A stretch of 64,000 nt of DNA from Leptolinea sp. UBA4782. Its GTDB lineage: Bacteria > Chloroflexota > Anaerolineae > Anaerolineales > Anaerolineaceae. Where the stretch lies: NCBI GenBank assembly GCA_002403095.1, contig DHHC01000021.1:1-64000 (forward strand), in the 5' to 3' direction. A program made the position numbers and the translations under genes. Shown here one piece after another: positions 55,050 through 62,609 of this stretch. How positions within the stretch are numbered: the stretch's first letter is position 1; every line of letters starts with the position of its first letter. The notes below the pieces were generated by a model. It saw nothing but the letters and a program-made list of their open reading frames with translations. It ran no database searches and was not told where the DNA came from.

Positions 55050-55847
55050 TTACTTCATCCAGCCCTGCAGGCTGTACACTGCCATACCGATATATTCTTT
55101 CATCACATTGGTGGTAAGGGCGATGTTCCCGCTTGAAGGAACCAGCCCAGTCAGGATAGACTCAAAACTGCTGGACCACAACGCCTCCCAGCCTTGCTGG
55201 GTTACAGTGTAATCTGCTGGGGCAGGGATAACGGTGATGCCCTGAGCCTCAAATAACGGGACAGAGCGCGGCATATGCATGGCGGAAGTGATCAACAGCA
55301 CTGTATCTACATCATGGTCCCGCAGGATCTCTGCACTGAAGAGGGCGTTCTCGTAGGTATTTAATGAATCCGGTTCGATCCACATGGCGCTTTCCGGGAC
55401 ACCCATCAGCACCAGGATCTCTTTCATTTCCTCCGCCGGCGAGAGCCGTTCGCTGCCAGCCCAGGGGATGTACCCGCCCGTCAGCAGGATGGTGTCAATC
55501 TTTCCCTGCTTGTAGAGGTTCGCAGCATACAGCACCCGGTCCCCGGCGCTGTTCAACTCGACCATCGTGCGCGGGTATTGCATTGATTCAGTCCCTCCGC
55601 TCAGTAAAACCGCCACCCTGGTATCAAGGAATTCTGCCGGCGGGAAGTAGCGCCATTCAAGTGAGCGCGCCAGGCTCATTGCCACCCAGCGGTTGCCGCT
55701 CAGGTAAATCAGCAACAGGGCAAAGATGATCAGCCCGTTGCGCAGCCGTTTCTTGTTGCGCAGGATGAGCGCCAGGGTGAGCAGAATGAAGGTCAAACCA
55801 ACCGGGTAGATGAAATTGGGCAGAAATTTGGATAAAAAGACAAACAT
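55050..55847 (-). CDS. YdcF-like (DUF218) membrane protein
   Basis: A 265-residue protein of the ElyC/SanA/YdcF family. Two N-terminal hydrophobic spans (about 10-28 and 38-50), then a DUF218 domain: 'VAVLLSGGTES', 'TILLTGGYIPW', 'EPDSLNTYENALFSAEIL', 'VLLITSAMHMPRSVPLFEAQG'. These residues line a pocket thought to hold a nucleotide or lipid-linked sugar; the family has links to envelope biogenesis. TAGAAT lies 6 nt before the ATG, so its message is likely leaderless. Confidence 0.85.
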   Translation of the reverse strand: MFVFLSKFLPNFIYPVGLTFILLTLALILRNKKRLRNGLIIFALLLIYLSGNRWVAMSLARSLEWRYFPPAEFLDTRVAVLLSGGTESMQYPRTMVELNSAGDRVLYAANLYKQGKIDTILLTGGYIPWAGSERLSPAEEMKEILVLMGVPESAMWIEPDSLNTYENALFSAEILRDHDVDTVLLITSAMHMPRSVPLFEAQGITVIPAPADYTVTQQGWEALWSSSFESILTGLVPSSGNIALTTNVMKEYIGMAVYSLQGWMK

Positions 55848-55853
55848 AGTTGT

Positions 55854-55859
55854 ATTCTA
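55854..55859 (-). promoter_or_regulatory. -10 element of the YdcF-like gene
   Basis: TAGAAT on the minus strand, 6 nt before the ATG at 55847, with no Shine-Dalgarno. Confidence 0.4.
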
Positions 55860-55896
55860 TCCGAAAAATCCGCTGTTAAAGCTGGAAAATCTACAC

Positions 55897-55935
55897 TTGA
55901 CTGGTCTTCACTTATATCGTATATTTACGATATAA
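55897..55935 (+). promoter_or_regulatory. arsR promoter overlapped by an ArsR operator
   Basis: -35 TTGACT at 55897-55902, 17-bp spacer, -10 TATATT at 55920-55925. Covering the -10 is a perfect inverted repeat, TTATATCGTA and TACGATATAA (55912-55921 and 55926-55935) with a TATT spacer. The arrangement is that of an operator blocked by a dimeric ArsR, 16 nt before the arsR ATG. Confidence 0.8.
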
Positions 55936-55951
55936 AGAAACCATACAAACT

Positions 55952-56275
55952 ATGTCCCCTCAAACAATTACACCTGAAAAAGAACGCCTGGTTGCCATGT
56001 TAAAGGCTTTGAGCAATCCTATACGATTTCAGATCATGGAGATGCTGGCTGAATGCCAGACTTGCATCACCAATGATATTGTCCTTCAGACACCCCTGGC
56101 CCAGGCAACTATCAGCCAGCATTTGAAGGTACTGCGCGAAGCAGGCTTGATACAGGGAACCACATCAGGGCCTGCTACCTGTTATTGCATCAACGATGAG
56201 AGCATCCACTGGCTTAAAGAACAGATCGGGCAGTGGTTGCCGGATTGCTGCCATCAAGGAAAGGAACACCAATGA
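55952..56275 (+). CDS. arsR: ArsR/SmtB family metalloregulator
   Basis: A 107-residue winged-helix repressor. Seen: 'ALSNPIRFQIMEMLAECQTC', a recognition helix 'PLAQATISQHLKVLREAGLI', and a wing 'GTTSGPATCYCINDE'. Cysteines sit in 'ECQTC' near the start of helix 3, in 'CYC' on the wing and in 'DCC' at the C-terminus; the first and last could bind arsenite. The gene overlaps arsM by 4 nt (ATGA), so repressor and enzyme are made from one message that the repressor should control through the operator just upstream. Confidence 0.9.
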   Translation: MSPQTITPEKERLVAMLKALSNPIRFQIMEMLAECQTCITNDIVLQTPLAQATISQHLKVLREAGLIQGTTSGPATCYCINDESIHWLKEQIGQWLPDCCHQGKEHQ

Positions 56276-57624
56276 CCATCGAAAACAACATAAATGGTGA
56301 GGCTAATCCAATCAATACCACAGGTGCACAGGGGGAAAATTCTGCAGGATATGTGGAAGTTATTATCCAGAAAGCATACTTGCGCCCGGAGTATGCCGTA
56401 TTGCTCTCTGGAGGAGTATCAGGCGAAATGCTCAGGCAGGCTGCATCCCAGGCTTACAAAGTTTACCTCGCGGCGGATGCCGCTAAAACCATAGACGAAT
56501 TCAATGAAACAGGTATGACTGCAAGCGTGGAAATACTGCAGCCCGTTGAGGTGCAGGCGCAAATTCCGCCCGAAAGCATGGATGCAGTTATAGCCGTAAT
56601 TGACCCGGAAAATGGAAACCAGCCGCTTCCTTTTATGAAAACTATGGCTGCGCTGCTTCGCCCTGCTGGCAGGCTGGTGCTGGTTGTCAAGGAACCGCGT
56701 TCAGGATCATGGGACTTGGATGGAAGTAGACTAAAAGTCTTGATGCACAAGGCAGATCTGGTCAATGTCATCCTGCAGAGTGAACCGGATAAATTAGCAG
56801 CACATGATACCTCAATCCAAGAGTGCTTTTTCCTGGCAGGAAGTAAGAATGTTGCGGGTGCACGGAGCAACGTGAGAAAACGCTATCAAAGCCTGGCTGA
56901 GGAAAGCTCTTGCTGTGGTGAGACTGAACCATCCTGTTGTTGCTCTTCTTCCTGCTGCTGCGGCACGGAAGAGGTGGATTCCACTGTAACCTTCAATACC
57001 GGTTATTCCATCGAGGACATCCAACCTTTGCCGGAAGAATCTGCCAGCCTGACCCTGGGCTGCGGCAATCCGATCGCCCGAGCAAACTTGCAGCCGGGAG
57101 AACAAGTCCTGGATATCGGAAGCGGGGCAGGCATTGATGTGCTGCTAGCGGCTCGGATCGTAGGGGAGAAAGGAAAGGCGGTGGGGGTGGATATGACCCC
57201 AGCGATGCTGGAAAGAGCGCGCCTGGCTGCCAGCAAAGGGAAGTTCTCCAATGTCGAATTCAAGATGGGTCATGCTGAGGCTTTGCCGTTGGAGGACAAT
57301 ACCTTTGATGCAGTTATTTCCAATTGTGTCATCAACCTGTGTGAAGACAAGGGCAAGGTGTTTGAGGAGATTTACCGGGTTCTCCATTCCGGCGGGCGCA
57401 TGGTGATCAGCGATATCGTCACCGATGGAGATCTACCGCTGGAAGCCCGGCTGGAAGCTGCCGGCTGGGCAGCCTGTATTTCTGGCGCCCTGCCTCATAC
57501 CGAATACCTGGGCCTGTTGAAACAGGCTGGTTTTTCCATTGAAGGTGTCCAGCAAGGCATCAGCGGCGGAACCCTGGGCGATACCCGGGTTTACAGCCTC
57601 GAGATCACCGCCTGGAAACCTTGA
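56272..57624 (+). CDS. arsM: Arsenite S-adenosylmethyltransferase with extra N-terminal domain
   Basis: A 450-residue protein. The C-terminal 225 residues are ArsM: SAM motif 'VLDIGSGAGIDVLLAA', 'VGVDMTPAMLERAR', and the three As-binding cysteines in 'LTLGCGNPI', 'SNCVINLC' and 'WAACISGAL'. Before this is a Cys cluster (about 204-222) with eight Cys in 'SSCCGETEPSCCCSSSCCCG' and an N-terminal domain (about 25-190) that looks like a degenerate methyltransferase: 'AVLLSGGVSGEML', 'ESMDAVIAVID', 'MAALLRPAGRLVLVVKEP', without an intact SAM glycine loop. Ordinary ArsM is 260-380 residues. Start 56272 overlaps the arsR stop. Confidence 0.88.
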   Translation: MTIENNINGEANPINTTGAQGENSAGYVEVIIQKAYLRPEYAVLLSGGVSGEMLRQAASQAYKVYLAADAAKTIDEFNETGMTASVEILQPVEVQAQIPPESMDAVIAVIDPENGNQPLPFMKTMAALLRPAGRLVLVVKEPRSGSWDLDGSRLKVLMHKADLVNVILQSEPDKLAAHDTSIQECFFLAGSKNVAGARSNVRKRYQSLAEESSCCGETEPSCCCSSSCCCGTEEVDSTVTFNTGYSIEDIQPLPEESASLTLGCGNPIARANLQPGEQVLDIGSGAGIDVLLAARIVGEKGKAVGVDMTPAMLERARLAASKGKFSNVEFKMGHAEALPLEDNTFDAVISNCVINLCEDKGKVFEEIYRVLHSGGRMVISDIVTDGDLPLEARLEAAGWAACISGALPHTEYLGLLKQAGFSIEGVQQGISGGTLGDTRVYSLEITAWKP

Positions 57625-57667
57625 CAACCATACCCGAACCCGTCATTTGGAAACCGCCTTTTATGCG

Positions 57668-57673
57668 TATAAT
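57668..57673 (+). promoter_or_regulatory. -10 element of the NYN-domain gene
   Basis: TATAAT 26 nt before the ATG at 57700, with a weak -35 (TTTGGA at 57646-57651, 16-bp spacer). Confidence 0.45.
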
Positions 57674-57699
57674 AGTAATATATGCAAGAAAAGGATATT

Positions 57700-58473
57700 A
57701 TGACTACTTTAAATAACATTCCCGGCGGACGCCGGATTGCCGTCCTGATCGACGGTGATAACGCCCAACCCTCCCTCCTGGAAAAAATGCTGGCTGAAAC
57801 CAGCAAGTACGGTCTCGTGACCATCCGGCGCATTTACGGTGATTGGACGACCTCTAGTATGGGCGGCTGGAAAGATGTGCTGCACACCTTCGCCATCCAG
57901 CCCATCCAGCAGTTCCGCTTTACAATCGGCAAGAACGCCACCGACAGCGCTATGATCATCGATGCCATGGATATTTTGTACACCGGCGGGGTGGATGGTT
58001 TTTGCCTGGTCTCCAGCGACAGCGATTACACCCGCCTGGCTACCCGCATACGCGAAAAGGGGTTCTTCGTAATGGGCATCGGCAAGAAGACCACCCCGCG
58101 TGCCTTCGTGAACGCCTGCGACCTGTTCGTATACACCGAGAACCTGGTGCCCCGCAAGGAACCGAAAGAACAAAAACCGCATACCCAGAAGAAGAAACCG
58201 GGCGCCGAACCGGTTGAACAACCTGAGCCTGTCACCCCCGATCCGCTGCCCCTGCTGCGCGATGCTTTCGACATTGCAGCCCAGGAGGACGGCTGGGCAT
58301 TTCTGGGAACCCTGGGGCATCACATGCGCCAGCTGGATCCCGGCTTTGACCCCCGCACTTACGGGTTCAAGCAGCTCTCCCAGCTGATCCGCGGCTACCC
58401 CAAAGTGTTCGACGTGAAAGAGAACCGCGGCGAAGACGGCACACTGGTGATCTACGTCCACCTGAAAGAGTAA
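57700..58473 (+). CDS. NYN (PIN-like) domain protein with C-terminal OST-HTH/LOTUS domain
   Basis: A 257-residue protein of the LabA/DUF88 group. N-terminal NYN nuclease-fold domain (about 1-150) with the acidic residues in 'AVLIDGDNAQP', 'ATDSAMIIDAMDIL' and 'LVSSDSDYTRLATRI'; a charged, Pro-rich linker (about 152-183); and a C-terminal OST-HTH/LOTUS domain ('LLRDAFDIAAQEDGWAFLGTLGHHM' and 'YGFKQLSQLIRGYPKVFDV'; about 186-250), a fold that binds RNA (G-quadruplex or helical). Likely an RNA-processing nuclease; targets unknown. AAAGGAT precedes the ATG at 57700. Confidence 0.87.
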   Translation: MTTLNNIPGGRRIAVLIDGDNAQPSLLEKMLAETSKYGLVTIRRIYGDWTTSSMGGWKDVLHTFAIQPIQQFRFTIGKNATDSAMIIDAMDILYTGGVDGFCLVSSDSDYTRLATRIREKGFFVMGIGKKTTPRAFVNACDLFVYTENLVPRKEPKEQKPHTQKKKPGAEPVEQPEPVTPDPLPLLRDAFDIAAQEDGWAFLGTLGHHMRQLDPGFDPRTYGFKQLSQLIRGYPKVFDVKENRGEDGTLVIYVHLKE

Positions 58474-58517
58474 AAGACCGCACCTAAACTGGGTGCCAAA
58501 TTTCAAGCAAATAATAA

Positions 58518-58552
58518 ACTTCCCGGGAATTCACACCCGGGAAGTCCTATGT
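58518..58552. terminator. Bidirectional intrinsic terminator
   Basis: A perfect 10-bp stem (ACTTCCCGGG/CCCGGGAAGT) with an 8-nt loop between the convergent NYN and histidine phosphatase genes. Confidence 0.7.
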
Positions 58553-58579
58553 ACTCCTAAGAAGTGGTACTGTAAGCGT

Positions 58580-59155
58580 TCAATTGTGCCGGTGTTCCAT
58601 TTCCCATTCAATTACAACCGGGGTGGCATTCTGGGGAACCAGGTCATAAGCATCCGCCAGGTTGGTTCCCCTGGCTTTACTCAGCAGGGTGGCAAGCGAC
58701 ATGCCATGCGAGACCACCAGCACACGCTCCCCCGGGTGGGACAGGGCAATTTCGTTGGCAGCCTGAACCATCCTCCTGGCCAGGTCGCCGTAGGTCTCTG
58801 CCCCTTCCGGTGCAAAGTGAACCGGGTCTGACTTGCGCTTTGCGAACATTTCAGGGTACCTATCCTGCACCTGTTGCCAGGTCAGGCCTTCCCACAACCC
58901 CAGGCTGATCTCCTTCAAGCGGTCGTCTGTACGGATGGGCAATCCGAGCAGCTGCGCAATGGTAGATGCAGTCTGGTGAGCCCTTCTGGCAGGGCTGGAG
59001 TAAATCGCATCAAAATGGGTATCTTTCAGCTTTTGGGCAAGAGCATGTGCCTGTTCAATCCCGGTGGCATTCAAGGGCTTATCGATCGAGCCCTGTATCC
59101 TGAATTCAGTATTCCAATCGGTCTGCCCGTGCCGAACGAGCCAGAGTTCTGTCAT
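58580..59155 (-). CDS. Histidine phosphatase family protein (GpmB/CobC-like)
   Basis: A 191-residue phosphoglycerate-mutase-fold phosphatase. Seen: 'LWLVRHGQTDWNTEFRIQG' (His9), 'IYSSPARRAHQTASTIAQ', the acid in 'LKEISLGLWEGLTWQQV' and 'VLVVSHGMSLATLL' with the second His. This form fits broad GpmB or alpha-ribazole phosphatase (CobC) proteins; given the corrinoid genes in the window, cobalamin assembly is possible but not shown. GAGGTG lies before the ATG at 59155. Confidence 0.85.
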   Translation of the reverse strand: MTELWLVRHGQTDWNTEFRIQGSIDKPLNATGIEQAHALAQKLKDTHFDAIYSSPARRAHQTASTIAQLLGLPIRTDDRLKEISLGLWEGLTWQQVQDRYPEMFAKRKSDPVHFAPEGAETYGDLARRMVQAANEIALSHPGERVLVVSHGMSLATLLSKARGTNLADAYDLVPQNATPVVIEWEMEHRHN

Positions 59156-59218
59156 GTTCACCTCGAAAAAAGCTGAGGTATTGTACCAGACTCAACAGGC
59201 AATACTAATAATCTGCAG

Positions 59219-60652
59219 TTACGGTATCCACACAGGATCAGACTCATCTGCCAGGGAATTCATCACCCTCAACTGGTCAGCCCCGGTTGCAGTCATGCGG
59301 TACAACTGGAAGACCCCGGTCTGATCCCGGTCGGAGATAAAAAGCAGGGCAGAGCCGTCCACCGACCAGGCCGGCTGCATGTCAGCAGCCAGGTTGCTGG
59401 TCAGGGTTGTGACCTCGCCCGTATCCAGGGTGTACAGGCAGATTTCCCAGTCCCCGCCAGCCAGGCGGGAGAAAGCCAGCATGCTGCCGTCAGGCGAAAG
59501 GGAAGGGTCAGCTTCATCTTCGGGGCTGGTGAAAACCGCTTCAACCAGGGCTTCATCACCAGGTTGAAAGGTCTCTCCGATCCGGATGATCATGGGGTCT
59601 TCATTGCGGATAAAGACGATTCCTTCTGCTCCCCAATCCGGCTGGCTGTCCATATCTGCTCCGCTGGTCAATTGCAGCGGAAGAGCCCCTGCAGTCTCCA
59701 TATCGAGCAGGTACAGATCGGCATTACCGTCCATCTCGTTGCTGAACACCATCCACTTCCCTCCTGGAGAGAGGGAGGGGCTGCGGTTGGAACCTTCAGG
59801 CAGGCTGGTTACCAAAACCGGGGCTGCAGCAGTGTCTCTCAAATTCAATTTACAGATACCGGTTAGTGCCGGCGACCCGCACATCCCTTCAAACAGCAGG
59901 CTGGAACCATCAGGAAATACTTCTGCACTCAGGCTAGGTATATCTGGATATGAATACAGTTGTGTCTGGCTGCTCACCGTACTGCCGTATAAACCGGCTT
60001 TCCACAACGAACTGACATACCCTGATTGAGATGGAGCAGAAAAAACGATCCATTCCGGTGTCTCGGTTGCAGTGGGAGAGGCGGTGGGCGATGGAAGCGT
60101 AGCTGTTCTGGTTGGGCTGGGCGATACGGTGGGAGTTAAGGTAATGGTAGGTGTCAGTGTAACCGTTGCGGTCATAGTGGTGGTTGCTGTGACTGTGGCG
60201 GTATTCGCAGGCTGTGTTTTGGTTTTGGTGGGGGTTCGTGAACGGTAATAAATGGAGGTCCTGGTCCAGGGTTTGGCGGCAGTTGGGAACTTGATCCCCG
60301 TAACAACCACCGTCTTGCCTGGCGTTTTCGCAGTTGTAGACCGGGTCGGCTGGATACTGCTGGTTTTCCTGGGAGGTTGGGTCATTGACGGGAGAAAGGT
60401 ACCCATTGCAGCAGCACGGGTTATGGTTTGCGCCTGCATGGTGCTGGTTACAGAAGGCAGGGGTGTGCCTTCCTGCCAGACCAGAGTGGGCGTTATGGTA
60501 TTGAATAAAACCGTGCTCACCTGTGGGGTATTTTCGAGAGGCTGGGTAAGTGAACAAGCCAGCATAAAAAGAATGAAAACAGGCAGGATGATCAGCACCC
60601 GCCAGGGTGAGTTCCTTGCCTGTATCGATGAACCAGTTGTTTCTCTCTTCAT
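59219..60652 (-). CDS. Exported lipoprotein with TolB-like beta-propeller
   Basis: A 477-residue protein. Signal sequence with lipobox 'LFMLAC' (Cys about 33), a long Thr/Pro-rich linker (about 100-200 with runs of TVTxTPT), then a C-terminal PD40/TolB-type beta-propeller of about 270 residues ('SPSLSPGGKWMVFSNEMDGNADLYLLDM', 'ADPSLSPDGSMLAFSRL', 'MQPAWSVDGSALLFISDRD' as blade markers). Function unknown; propellers bind partners. TATAAT at 60668-60663 overlaps an upstream ATG, so the real start is probably the ATG at 60652, made from a leaderless message. Confidence 0.78.
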   Translation of the reverse strand: MKRETTGSSIQARNSPWRVLIILPVFILFMLACSLTQPLENTPQVSTVLFNTITPTLVWQEGTPLPSVTSTMQAQTITRAAAMGTFLPSMTQPPRKTSSIQPTRSTTAKTPGKTVVVTGIKFPTAAKPWTRTSIYYRSRTPTKTKTQPANTATVTATTTMTATVTLTPTITLTPTVSPSPTRTATLPSPTASPTATETPEWIVFSAPSQSGYVSSLWKAGLYGSTVSSQTQLYSYPDIPSLSAEVFPDGSSLLFEGMCGSPALTGICKLNLRDTAAAPVLVTSLPEGSNRSPSLSPGGKWMVFSNEMDGNADLYLLDMETAGALPLQLTSGADMDSQPDWGAEGIVFIRNEDPMIIRIGETFQPGDEALVEAVFTSPEDEADPSLSPDGSMLAFSRLAGGDWEICLYTLDTGEVTTLTSNLAADMQPAWSVDGSALLFISDRDQTGVFQLYRMTATGADQLRVMNSLADESDPVWIP

Positions 60653-60747
60653 TCTTAAGTCCATTATAACGATTTCCAAAAAAACGGTCTGCGGTAAAAA
60701 ATGCCCCTTCCAGAATTACCGAAACCTGCACATGGTATAATCTCGCC
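60653..60747. promoter_or_regulatory. Divergent promoters with two TATAAT elements
   Basis: Minus strand: TATAAT at 60668-60663, 10 nt before the propeller lipoprotein ATG. Plus strand: extended -10 TGGTATAAT (TATAAT at 60736-60741), 6 nt before the DsbA-like ATG at 60748. Neither start has a Shine-Dalgarno, which points to leaderless translation on both sides. Confidence 0.55.
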
Positions 60748-61458
60748 ATGCAGCCTACTTTCCCCCAAATAGACGATTCAACGCAAACAAAAACTGAAAT
60801 AAAGAACAGGAACGGGACCTGGTTGTATTACTTGCTGGTGGGGCTGGCGCTTGCTGCCGGGCTGGCACTGGGATATTTGTTCTGGGGCAGGCAATCTTTT
60901 ATCCTGCAAAATACATCCAGCCAGGACCAGGTCTGGCAGGCTTTGCTGAAGGATGCCCCTGCGCTGGGTCCTGATGATGCACCGGTAACGATCGTGGAGT
61001 TCAGCGATTTCCAATGCCCGTTTTGCGCCCGCTGGCACCAGGAAGTATGGCCGCAGATCAGCGAAACCTACCAGGGCAAGGTTCGCCTGGTATACCGTGA
61101 TTTTCCCCTGGTGCAAGCCCACCCTTACGCACAAGATGCTGCTATTGCTGCCCGCTGTGCCGGACAGCAGGATCACTACTGGGAATATCATGGTCTCCTG
61201 TTTGCCGGAGAAATGGAATTAAGCGATTTGGCATTCGATGCTTTTGCAGCCCGCCTTGAGCTGGACCAAACTTTATTTGATAAATGCCTTGCAAATCCTG
61301 AAGTCTTAAGCCAGGTTCAGGCCGACCTCAGCCTGGGCGAGATGGTTGGTATCGATGGAACACCGACCTTCTTTATAAACGGGTACCGCATCAAAGGCGC
61401 CCAGCCGTTTGAAGAATTCCAGAAAGTAATCGATTCCATCCTGGTCGGGTTGGAATAA
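60748..61458 (+). CDS. DsbA/thioredoxin-like exported oxidoreductase
   Basis: A 236-residue membrane-anchored protein: one N-terminal span (about 28-48, 'LYYLLVGLALAAGLALGYL' region given by position) and a thioredoxin-fold domain with CXXC in 'VEFSDFQCPFCARWH' (about 88-102), 'VYRDFPLVQAHPYAQ', 'LFDKCLANPEV' and the cis-Pro 'GIDGTPTFFINGY'. The CPFC motif is that of DsbA family disulfide catalysts (also called BdbD-like). It should act outside the membrane on exported Cys-containing proteins, several of which lie in this window. The -10 at 60736-60741 leaves almost no 5' leader. Confidence 0.88.
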   Translation: MQPTFPQIDDSTQTKTEIKNRNGTWLYYLLVGLALAAGLALGYLFWGRQSFILQNTSSQDQVWQALLKDAPALGPDDAPVTIVEFSDFQCPFCARWHQEVWPQISETYQGKVRLVYRDFPLVQAHPYAQDAAIAARCAGQQDHYWEYHGLLFAGEMELSDLAFDAFAARLELDQTLFDKCLANPEVLSQVQADLSLGEMVGIDGTPTFFINGYRIKGAQPFEEFQKVIDSILVGLE

Positions 61459-61471
61459 CCGGGGGCAGGTT

Positions 61472-62134
61472 ATGACAAAGAAATTCATCGTGGTAGCAGG
61501 CAACATAGGGGTAGGAAAATCCACCCTGGTAGACCTGTTGTGCAGCCGGCTGGGGTTTCAGCCTTTTTATGAACCGGTCACAGAAAACCCCTATTTAGCA
61601 GATTTTTACCGCCAGATGGAATCCTGGAGTTTCCATTCACAGGTATTCTTCCTGGCACACCGGCTGCAGCTGCACCAGGATGTGCTGCGATTCCCATCAT
61701 CCTCCATCCAGGACCGTTCCATTTATGAAGATGCCGAGGTGTTTGCCCGCAACCTCTTCCTGCAGGGTCACATGAGCCAGCGCGATTTTGAAACATACAG
61801 CACACTGTACCATTCCGTCACCGGCATGCTGCCCCCGCCCGATCTTGTCATTTACCTCAAAGCGAATGAAGACACTTTACTTAAAAGGATATCCATGCGT
61901 GGCAGGGAGTATGAGCGTAAGATCAGCCGTGAATACTTATCCCAGCTGAACGGTCTTTACACCCAATGGATCGATGACTTTACCCTGTGCCCGGTGCTGA
62001 CCGTACCTGCAGATAACCTGGATTATGTTGCCCAGGCACGCCACCTGGAACTGGTTGCTCAAAAAGTGGAACAAAAGCTGACAGGAAAAGACGAAGTCGT
62101 GTTTTCGGATCTGGAAGTCAACGGTTTCAAATAG
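61472..62134 (+). CDS. Deoxynucleoside kinase (dGK/dAK/dCK family)
   Basis: A 220-residue kinase that phosphorylates a deoxynucleoside to its monophosphate. Seen: P-loop 'VVAGNIGVGKSTLVDLL' (about 6-22), 'FYEPVTENPYLADFY', the 'IQDRSIYEDAEVFARNL' signature with the Arg-Ser pair and the catalytic acid, and the LID 'SMRGREYERKIS'. Substrate choice (dGuo, dAdo, dCyd) is not visible. It starts 13 nt after the DsbA-like gene and is followed by a strong terminator. Confidence 0.88.
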   Translation: MTKKFIVVAGNIGVGKSTLVDLLCSRLGFQPFYEPVTENPYLADFYRQMESWSFHSQVFFLAHRLQLHQDVLRFPSSSIQDRSIYEDAEVFARNLFLQGHMSQRDFETYSTLYHSVTGMLPPPDLVIYLKANEDTLLKRISMRGREYERKISREYLSQLNGLYTQWIDDFTLCPVLTVPADNLDYVAQARHLELVAQKVEQKLTGKDEVVFSDLEVNGFK

Positions 62135-62141
62135 AGAAAAA

Positions 62142-62180
62142 GATACACCTGTCAGTAAAACAGGTGTATCGGAATTTTCT
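62142..62180. terminator. Bidirectional intrinsic terminator
   Basis: A perfect 10-bp stem (GATACACCTG/CAGGTGTATC), 9-nt loop, A-run on one side and TTTTCTT on the other; it closes both the kinase gene and spoVS. Confidence 0.8.
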
Positions 62181-62187
62181 TAATCAA

Positions 62188-62448
62188 CTAGCGGGGTTCA
62201 ACGACCAGTTTTATTGCGGTTCTTACTTTTCCTTCTATATCAACATCCACAAATTCAGGCACGCAGACTATATTGATGCCATCTTCTGCCAGGTAACCGG
62301 TGGCCAATACGAGCGCTTTGATTGCCTGGTTCACTGCGCCAGCTCCGATTGCCTGAACATCAGCCCTTTTATGTTCACGGACTACACCGGCGATTGCTCC
62401 TGCCACAGCTGCGGTACGGGAGTTAGCTTTGACTTTTATGATGTCCAT
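62188..62448 (-). CDS. spoVS: Stage V sporulation protein S (SpoVS)
   Basis: An 86-residue Alba-like small protein. 'KVKANSRTAAVAGAIAGVVREH', 'AIGAGAVNQAIKALVLATGYLA', 'VPEFVDVDIEGKVRTAIKLVVEP' (given in pieces) match SpoVS almost to the residue. It is needed for late sporulation in Bacillus, but is common in non-sporulating Chloroflexota and Thermus, where its role is unclear and may be nucleic-acid binding. The ATG at 62448 has GGGAGG 6 nt upstream; a longer frame to 62604 has no similarity. It borders the probable origin. Confidence 0.93.
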   Translation of the reverse strand: MDIIKVKANSRTAAVAGAIAGVVREHKRADVQAIGAGAVNQAIKALVLATGYLAEDGINIVCVPEFVDVDIEGKVRTAIKLVVEPR

Positions 62449-62609
62449 TGTATGCCTCCCAGCAAAGTATTCAATTGAGATCCAACACTGTTTGATGATG
62501 GAATGATGGTGTGTTTTTCTCGCCTGGATGCATAATGATTGTACAAAAATCAACAGCACTTTACAAGAACCATTAATTAATGGAATTTTAAGTAATCTTG
62601 ACAACTGTT

